The notes under the pieces were generated by a model that saw nothing but the letters and a program-made list of their open reading frames with translations, ran no database searches and was not told the origin of the DNA. Positions 32,486-38,118 of a stretch of DNA of 38,118 bases are shown piece by piece (the stretch's first letter is position 1; every line of letters begins with the position of its first letter). This DNA comes from Oligella ureolytica DSM 18253 (GTDB lineage: Bacteria; Pseudomonadota; Gammaproteobacteria; Burkholderiales; Burkholderiaceae_B). The stretch covers positions 1 to 38,118 of the forward strand of contig NZ_KB892296.1 of the NCBI RefSeq assembly GCF_000373745.1, in the 5' to 3' direction. The position numbers and the translations under genes are program-made.

Positions 32486-33331
32486 ATGGCTAAGAAAAAT
32501 TTTTATATTCGTTCGGCGCTTTTTGTGCCTGCAGCAAATCTTGATCGCATTCCAAAGGCATTAGCTACCGATGCGAGCATTGTCATTGTGGACCTTGAGG
32601 ATGCCGTTGAAGCAGATGCAAAGTATAGCGTCAGGCACCAACTTGAAAAATGGGCTAATGATAACCCGGGACGCCGTTTTTTCTTACGTATTAATGATGC
32701 AAAGTCCCCATGGTTTATTGATGACTTAGCATTTGCAGGTCGTATTGATAAAAATATCTTAGGGGTTGTGTTGCCCAAGGCTGAAAGTGCAAAGGATGTT
32801 GTTCCGGTAGAGCGCTTGGGTGTGCCGGTGATTCCTCTTATTGAAACGGCGGCCGGCGTGACGCATTTAAAAGAGATTTGTGCGGTTGATGGCGTGACGC
32901 GACTTTCTATCGGCGAGCTGGATTTAGCCTTAAGCCTTGGTATTGATCGCAATACTGAAGGTGCTAAGCGCTTGTTAAATCATGTGCGTTCACAGGTTTG
33001 TCTGCACAGTCGAGCGGCAAAATTAAATCCGCCGCTCGATACTGTCTATCCTAACTTCAAGGATTTAGAGGGTCTAGAGAACCACTTAAATTTCACAAAA
33101 GACATGGGTTTTGGTGGCAGCTTATGTATTCACCCGATGCAGCTTGAGGTCATTCATAAGGTCTTCATGCCTAAGCCCGCTGATTTGGAGTGGGCGAATC
33201 GTGTGGTAACTGCCGCCAGAAAGTATGGCAATTCAGTTTTTCAGCTCGATGGCGAGATGATCGACCGACCGGTTATTGAGCATGCAGAAGGCCTTCTCAA
33301 AGAAACCGATGGCGTGGTGGTTACACGCTAG
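32486..33331 (+). CDS. ccl: Citramalyl-CoA lyase (CitE-like)
   Basis: A 281-residue HpcH/HpaI-CitE family lyase that splits citramalyl-CoA to pyruvate and acetyl-CoA. Family marks: RSALFVPAANLDRIPKAL near 8-25, VDLEDAV near 35-41 with Mg-binding acidic residues, RINDAKSPW near 67, PLIETAAGV near 113-121 with the metal-binding Glu, and LSIGELDLALSLG near 140. AAAGGAGG gives one of the best ribosome sites in the window. It ends the itaconate operon, and a terminator follows. Confidence 0.88.
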   Translation: MAKKNFYIRSALFVPAANLDRIPKALATDASIVIVDLEDAVEADAKYSVRHQLEKWANDNPGRRFFLRINDAKSPWFIDDLAFAGRIDKNILGVVLPKAESAKDVVPVERLGVPVIPLIETAAGVTHLKEICAVDGVTRLSIGELDLALSLGIDRNTEGAKRLLNHVRSQVCLHSRAAKLNPPLDTVYPNFKDLEGLENHLNFTKDMGFGGSLCIHPMQLEVIHKVFMPKPADLEWANRVVTAARKYGNSVFQLDGEMIDRPVIEHAEGLLKETDGVVVTR

Positions 33332-33363
33332 CAAAGTCGCCTAAGCGTCTCATTTTATTAACA

Positions 33364-33388
33364 AAAGGCTCGAAAGAGCCTTTCTTTT
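33364..33388 (+). terminator. Terminator of the itaconate operon
   Basis: AAAGGCTC and GAGCCTTT form a perfect 8-base stem closed by a stable GAAA tetraloop, followed by CTTTT. It separates ccl from the str operon. Confidence 0.85.
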
Positions 33389-33389
33389 A

Positions 33390-33418
33390 TTGATCTTTAA
33401 AGACAAAAGTGTTATTGT
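33390..33418 (+). promoter_or_regulatory. Candidate promoter of the str operon
   Basis: TTGATC (33390-33395) and TATTGT (33413-33418) are 17 bases apart and lie directly after the itaconate terminator. The match is moderate (4/6 and 4/6). It would give a leader of about 255 bases before rpsL. A closer promoter is not excluded. Confidence 0.4.
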
Positions 33419-33561
33419 GGCGTGCTAAGCACTGAAAAAGTCAGTTTCACGTCTTTTGTCTCAGATTGGGTTTGCCGGTCATCATGCACTTAAAGAGTTT
33501 CTCCCTTTTAAAAGCAAGTTTTTAGTCGGGGGTGGATTTGATTTTCAATGAGTGTTTAGAT

Positions 33562-33630
33562 TTAGATCAGCCAGTTGTGGTTCTTACGTCCACTGATCTA
33601 ACCACGTAAGCGTACAAAAAAGGCTGTACG
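33562..33630 (+). promoter_or_regulatory. Structured 5' leader of rpsL
   Basis: Two hairpins lie in the 348-base gap before rpsL. TTAGATCAG (33562-33570) and CTGATCTAA (33593-33601) are perfect 9-base arms with a 22-base loop. CGTACA (33611-33616) and TGTACG (33625-33630) form a second stem. They suggest a folded mRNA leader, with a possible role in control of ribosomal protein synthesis. No ORF is seen in the gap. Confidence 0.45.
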
Positions 33631-33679
33631 TAAAACTGCCATTTTAATAATTAAATTAATTTTTTAAGGATTGTAGCTC

Positions 33680-34057
33680 ATGCCTACCATTAGCCAGCTC
33701 GTGCGTAAGCCACGAGAGTCTAGTCGCGCGAACAGCAAGAGCCCGGCGCTCGAAAACTGCCCTCAGCGACGTGGTGTGTGCACTCGTGTGTATACAACCA
33801 CTCCTAGGAAGCCGAACTCTGCGATGCGTAAAGTTGCTAAAGTTCGCCTAACCAACGGTTATGAAGTTATTTCATACATCGGTGGTGAAGGTCACAACTT
33901 GCAGGAACACTCTGTTGTACTAGTTCGCGGTGGTCGTGTTAAAGACTTACCGGGTGTTCGTTATCACATCGTTCGTGGTGCACTTGACTTGCAAGGCGTT
34001 AAGGATCGTAAACAAGCTCGTTCTAAATACGGTGCTAAGCGTCCTAAGAAAGCCTAA
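33680..34057 (+). CDS. rpsL: 30S ribosomal protein S12, Arg43 variant
   Basis: The 125-residue decoding-centre protein S12. The universal PNSA and [10 protein letters not shown] stretches and KDLPGVRYH are intact, with Lys88 and Pro91 normal. Residue 43 in TTTPRKPNS is Arg, where nearly all bacteria have Lys (TTTPKKPNS). Lys43 to Arg is the classical streptomycin-resistance change (K42 in numbering without Met). The codon is AGG at 33806-33808, one transition away from AAG. Met49 replaces the usual Leu nearby. AAGGA precedes the ATG. It leads the str operon. Confidence 0.97.
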   Translation: MPTISQLVRKPRESSRANSKSPALENCPQRRGVCTRVYTTTPRKPNSAMRKVAKVRLTNGYEVISYIGGEGHNLQEHSVVLVRGGRVKDLPGVRYHIVRGALDLQGVKDRKQARSKYGAKRPKKA

Positions 34058-34139
34058 TAGCTTTTTATCAGTAGCTGAAACTGATTGTCCAACCTAGCGA
34101 TAGGTATTTGCTTCCTGCCCATGGGTGGTAAGCGTGCAG

Positions 34140-34167
34140 CCGCAGCTGCTGGAGATGTTTTCTGCGG
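34140..34167 (+). other. Hairpin in the rpsL-rpsG spacer
   Basis: CCGCAG (34140-34145) and CTGCGG (34162-34167) can pair within the 193-base rpsL-rpsG gap. In E. coli protein S7 binds this intercistronic region to control translation. The spacer here is long enough for a similar structure, but the match is only in position. Confidence 0.35.
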
Positions 34168-34250
34168 ATGTAAGTGGTTGTTCTCTCAATAGACAGCCGT
34201 GACTACGAAAGTAGTTCAACTGAATTTGACACAATATAGGAAGTAATAAC

Positions 34251-34721
34251 ATGCCTCGTCGTCGTGAAGTACCCAAGCGCGAGATCCTGCCTGACGCAAA
34301 GTACGGTAGTGTTGATCTTGCCAAATTTATGAATATTATTATGCTTTCCGGCAAAAAAGCCGTTGCAGAGCGTATCGTTTATGGTGCTTTTAAGCAAATC
34401 GAAAGCACTACCGGCAAAGAGCCGTTAGAAGTATTTAATACTGCTATTAATAATGTTAAGCCTGTAGTTGAAGTTAAGAGTCGCCGTGTTGGTGGTGCTA
34501 ACTACCAGGTACCTGTTGAAGTTCGCCCAGTTCGTCGTATGGCTTTGGCTATGCGCTGGGTCCGTGAAGCAGCCAAAAAGCGTGGCGAGAAATCCATGGA
34601 TTTACGCTTGGCTGGCGAGTTGCTGGATGCGGCTGAAGGCCGTGGCGGCGCTATGAAAAAACGCGAAGAAATTCACCGAATGGCAGAAGCTAACAAAGCT
34701 TTCTCTCATTTCCGTTGGTAA
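34251..34721 (+). CDS. rpsG: 30S ribosomal protein S7
   Basis: The 156-residue S7 protein, which nucleates assembly of the 30S head and binds the 3' domain of 16S rRNA. It has the start [20 protein letters not shown], the [21 protein letters not shown] region and C-terminal [15 protein letters not shown]. Its length is the standard betaproteobacterial one. AGGAAG precedes the ATG. Confidence 0.97.
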   Translation: MPRRREVPKREILPDAKYGSVDLAKFMNIIMLSGKKAVAERIVYGAFKQIESTTGKEPLEVFNTAINNVKPVVEVKSRRVGGANYQVPVEVRPVRRMALAMRWVREAAKKRGEKSMDLRLAGELLDAAEGRGGAMKKREEIHRMAEANKAFSHFRW

Positions 34722-34735
34722 CCTAAGGACTTAAA

Positions 34736-36835
34736 ATGGCCCGTAAAACCCCAATCGAAAGATATCGCAATATTGGTATTTCCGCACACATTGATGCGGG
34801 TAAGACAACGACTTCTGAACGTATTCTTTTCTATACCGGTATTAATCACAAACTAGGTGAAACCCACGAAGGTTCTGCCACCATGGACTGGATGGAGCAA
34901 GAACAAGAGCGTGGTATTACCATCACCTCAGCTGCTACTACTGCTTTCTGGAGTGGTATGGCAGGTCAATTCCCTGAGCACCGTGTAAACGTTATTGATA
35001 CACCGGGACACGTTGACTTCACGATTGAAGTTGAGCGTTCTATGCGTGTTCTTGACGGCGCTTGCATGGTTTATTGTGCAGTTGGTGGTGTACAACCTCA
35101 GTCAGAGACTGTTTGGCGTCAAGCTAATAAGTACCATGTACCTCGCTTAGCTTTCGTCAACAAGATGGACCGTACCGGTGCCAACTTTTTTAAAGTTCAC
35201 GATCAGTTAAAAACTCGTTTACGTGCTAATCCTGTACCTATCGTTATCCCTGTTGGTGCTGAAGATGATTTCAAGGGTGTAGTTGACCTAATCAAAATGA
35301 AATCAATCATCTGGGACGAAGCTAGTCACGGCGTTAAGTTTGAGTATGGTGATATCCCAGCTGAATTACAAGCCGAAGCAGAAGAATGGCGCGAGCAGAT
35401 GGTTGAAGCAGCTGCTGAAGCCAACGAAGAGCTCATGAATAAGTACCTCGAAGAGGGCGAGCTAACTGAAGAAGAGATTGTAGAAGGTTTACGTATCCGC
35501 ACTATCGCGTGTGAGATTCAGCCAATGCTTTGTGGTTCTGCATTCAAAAACAAAGGCGTTCAGCGTATGCTTGACGCAGTTATTGAGTTCTTACCTGCAC
35601 CGACAGAAATTCCTCCGGTTCAAGGTGAGGATGATGAAGGTAACCCTATCACTCGTAAAGCTGATGACAAAGAGTCGATGTCAGCGCTTGCGTTTAAGTT
35701 AATGTCTGACCCATTTGTCGGTCAATTAACTTTCGTACGTGTTTACTCAGGTATTATTAAATCCGGTGACACCGTTTACAACCCAGTAAAAGGTAAGCGC
35801 GAGCGTATCGGTCGTATCCTTCAGATGCACGCTAACAACCGCGAAGAGATTAAAGAAATTGTTGCCGGTGACATTGCCGCCGTTGTTGGTCTTAAAGACG
35901 TAACAACAGGTGAGACCTTATGTGACATGAATAATCACATCGTCTTAGAGCGCATGGAGTTCCCTGAGCCGGTTATCTCATTAGCTGTTGAGCCAAAATC
36001 CAAGGCTGACCAAGAGAAGATGGGTGTTGCATTATCTCGTTTAGCTCAGGAAGACCCTTCGTTCCGCGTTTCTTCTGACGAAGAATCCGGCCAAACTATT
36101 ATTTCCGGTATGGGTGAATTACACCTAGAAGTATTAGTTGACCGTATGAAGCGTGAGTTCAACGTAGAAGCTAATATCGGTAAACCACAAGTTGCTTATC
36201 GCGAAACTATCCGTAAGACGTGCGACGAAGTTGAAGGTAAGTTTGTTCGTCAATCCGGTGGTCGCGGTCAGTACGGTCACGTTGTTCTTAAGCTTGAGCC
36301 ATTAGAGCAAGGTGGCGGTTATGAGTTCGTTGACGAAATTAAAGGTGGTGTAGTTCCTCGTGAATTTATCCCTGCCGTTGACAAAGGTATTCAGGAAACT
36401 CTTCCTGCCGGTATTTTAGCCGGTTACCCTGTGGTTGACGTTAAGGCAACTCTATTCTTCGGTTCATACCATGACGTTGACTCTAACGAGAACGCGTTCC
36501 GTATGGCCGCATCTATGGCCTTCAAAGAAGGTATGCGTAGAGCAGATCCTGTGTTGTTAGAGCCTACGATGGCAGTAGAAGTAGAAACACCGGAAGACTA
36601 TGCCGGTACAGTCATGGGTGATCTATCATCACGCCGTGGTATTGTTCAGGGTATGGATGATATTCCTGGTGGCGGTAAGATCATTAGAGCTGAAGTACCT
36701 TTAGCTGAAATGTTCGGTTACGCTACAGATCTACGCTCATTAACTCAAGGTCGCGCTACATACTCAATGGAGTTTAAACACTACACTGAGGCGCCTAAAA
36801 ATGTTGCAGAAGAAGTTATCGCTTCTCGCAGCTAG
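34736..36835 (+). CDS. fusA: Translation elongation factor G
   Basis: The 699-residue translocase GTPase. P-loop AHIDAGKT is at 17-24, DTPGH at 88-92, and NKMD at 142-145. The remaining EF-G domains follow in normal order, with GQYGHVVL in domain IV and a standard C-terminus. It starts 15 bases after rpsG with TAAGGA as its ribosome site. I did not see an obvious fusidic-acid-resistance change, but did not compare every position. Confidence 0.98.
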   Translation: MARKTPIERYRNIGISAHIDAGKTTTSERILFYTGINHKLGETHEGSATMDWMEQEQERGITITSAATTAFWSGMAGQFPEHRVNVIDTPGHVDFTIEVERSMRVLDGACMVYCAVGGVQPQSETVWRQANKYHVPRLAFVNKMDRTGANFFKVHDQLKTRLRANPVPIVIPVGAEDDFKGVVDLIKMKSIIWDEASHGVKFEYGDIPAELQAEAEEWREQMVEAAAEANEELMNKYLEEGELTEEEIVEGLRIRTIACEIQPMLCGSAFKNKGVQRMLDAVIEFLPAPTEIPPVQGEDDEGNPITRKADDKESMSALAFKLMSDPFVGQLTFVRVYSGIIKSGDTVYNPVKGKRERIGRILQMHANNREEIKEIVAGDIAAVVGLKDVTTGETLCDMNNHIVLERMEFPEPVISLAVEPKSKADQEKMGVALSRLAQEDPSFRVSSDEESGQTIISGMGELHLEVLVDRMKREFNVEANIGKPQVAYRETIRKTCDEVEGKFVRQSGGRGQYGHVVLKLEPLEQGGGYEFVDEIKGGVVPREFIPAVDKGIQETLPAGILAGYPVVDVKATLFFGSYHDVDSNENAFRMAASMAFKEGMRRADPVLLEPTMAVEVETPEDYAGTVMGDLSSRRGIVQGMDDIPGGGKIIRAEVPLAEMFGYATDLRSLTQGRATYSMEFKHYTEAPKNVAEEVIASRS

Positions 36836-36850
36836 TTATTGTTGATAAAA

Positions 36851-36882
36851 TACTGCATTGGGCATCTTAACCCGGTGCAGTA
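36851..36882 (+). other. Hairpin between fusA and tuf
   Basis: Twelve-base arms (36851-36862 and 36871-36882), TACTGCATTGGG and CCCGGTGCAGTA, pair fully if two U-G pairs are allowed, with an 8-base loop. A T-run (GTTTTT) comes 8 bases later. A partial terminator or processing site between fusA and tuf fits. Confidence 0.5.
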
Positions 36883-36923
36883 AACATTGTTTTTAAAAAT
36901 TTATTGATTGGAATTTTAATATT

Positions 36924-38114
<1,191 letters not shown>

Positions 38115-38118
38115 TTAA

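Noticed and set aside
32503-32952. 149-codon antisense open frame over ccl
   Set aside because: Ser/Pro/Arg-rich with no recognisable motif, and it lies wholly opposite a well-supported lyase gene.

Overview
The window reads as a chromosome segment of a moderately low-GC betaproteobacterium, most likely of the Alcaligenaceae. The S12, S7, EF-G and EF-Tu sequences look betaproteobacterial. The host-niche genes (haem uptake, itaconate breakdown) would suit an Oligella-like organism, but the genus is a guess because no database could be searched.

Region 1 (about 1-15,450, minus strand) is one head-to-tail run of 15 genes. In transcription order these are catB, catA, benA, benB, benC, benD, an aromatic-acid MFS transporter (benK-like), catI, catJ, catF, catD, catC and benE, then two dynamin-like GTPases. 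The cat and ben genes take benzoate through catechol, cis,cis-muconate, muconolactone and 3-oxoadipate to succinyl-CoA and acetyl-CoA, with two unrelated uptake carriers. The GTPase pair is joined to benE by an ATGA overlap. A LysR-type regulator (15,943) diverges from catB. Each of the two promoters has a perfect ATAC-N7-GTAT site, the BenM/CatM operator type. The regulator appears to have BenM-like rather than CatM-like effector residues.

Region 2 (about 16,870-23,130, plus strand) is a Fur-controlled haem uptake operon: TonB-dependent receptor, HmuS, HmuT, HmuU and HmuV. A near-consensus Fur box lies at the predicted transcription start.

Region 3 (about 23,130-26,700, plus strand) holds a SotB-type MFS exporter, serA, a PACE-family efflux protein and a small four-cysteine DUF1289 protein.

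Region 4 (26,705-33,331) is a divergent cluster around a LysR regulator. On the minus strand are an acyl-CoA dehydrogenase and an MmgE/PrpD-family protein. On the plus strand are a MaoC-type hydratase, a CaiB/BaiF CoA-transferase and a CitE-like lyase. The plus-strand trio matches the Ich-Ict-Ccl itaconate degradation pathway, giving pyruvate and acetyl-CoA. The MmgE/PrpD protein is of the same superfamily as the enzyme that makes itaconate in macrophages.

Region 5 (33,332-38,118, plus strand) is the str operon: rpsL, rpsG, fusA, tuf. RpsL has Arg instead of Lys at residue 43, the classical streptomycin-resistance substitution, encoded by an AGG codon one base from AAG.

The points most worth following up are the benE-coupled dynamin pair, the S12 Arg43 allele, the acyl-CoA dehydrogenase with a displaced catalytic Glu in an itaconate cluster, and the BenM-type regulatory logic of the ben-cat cluster.
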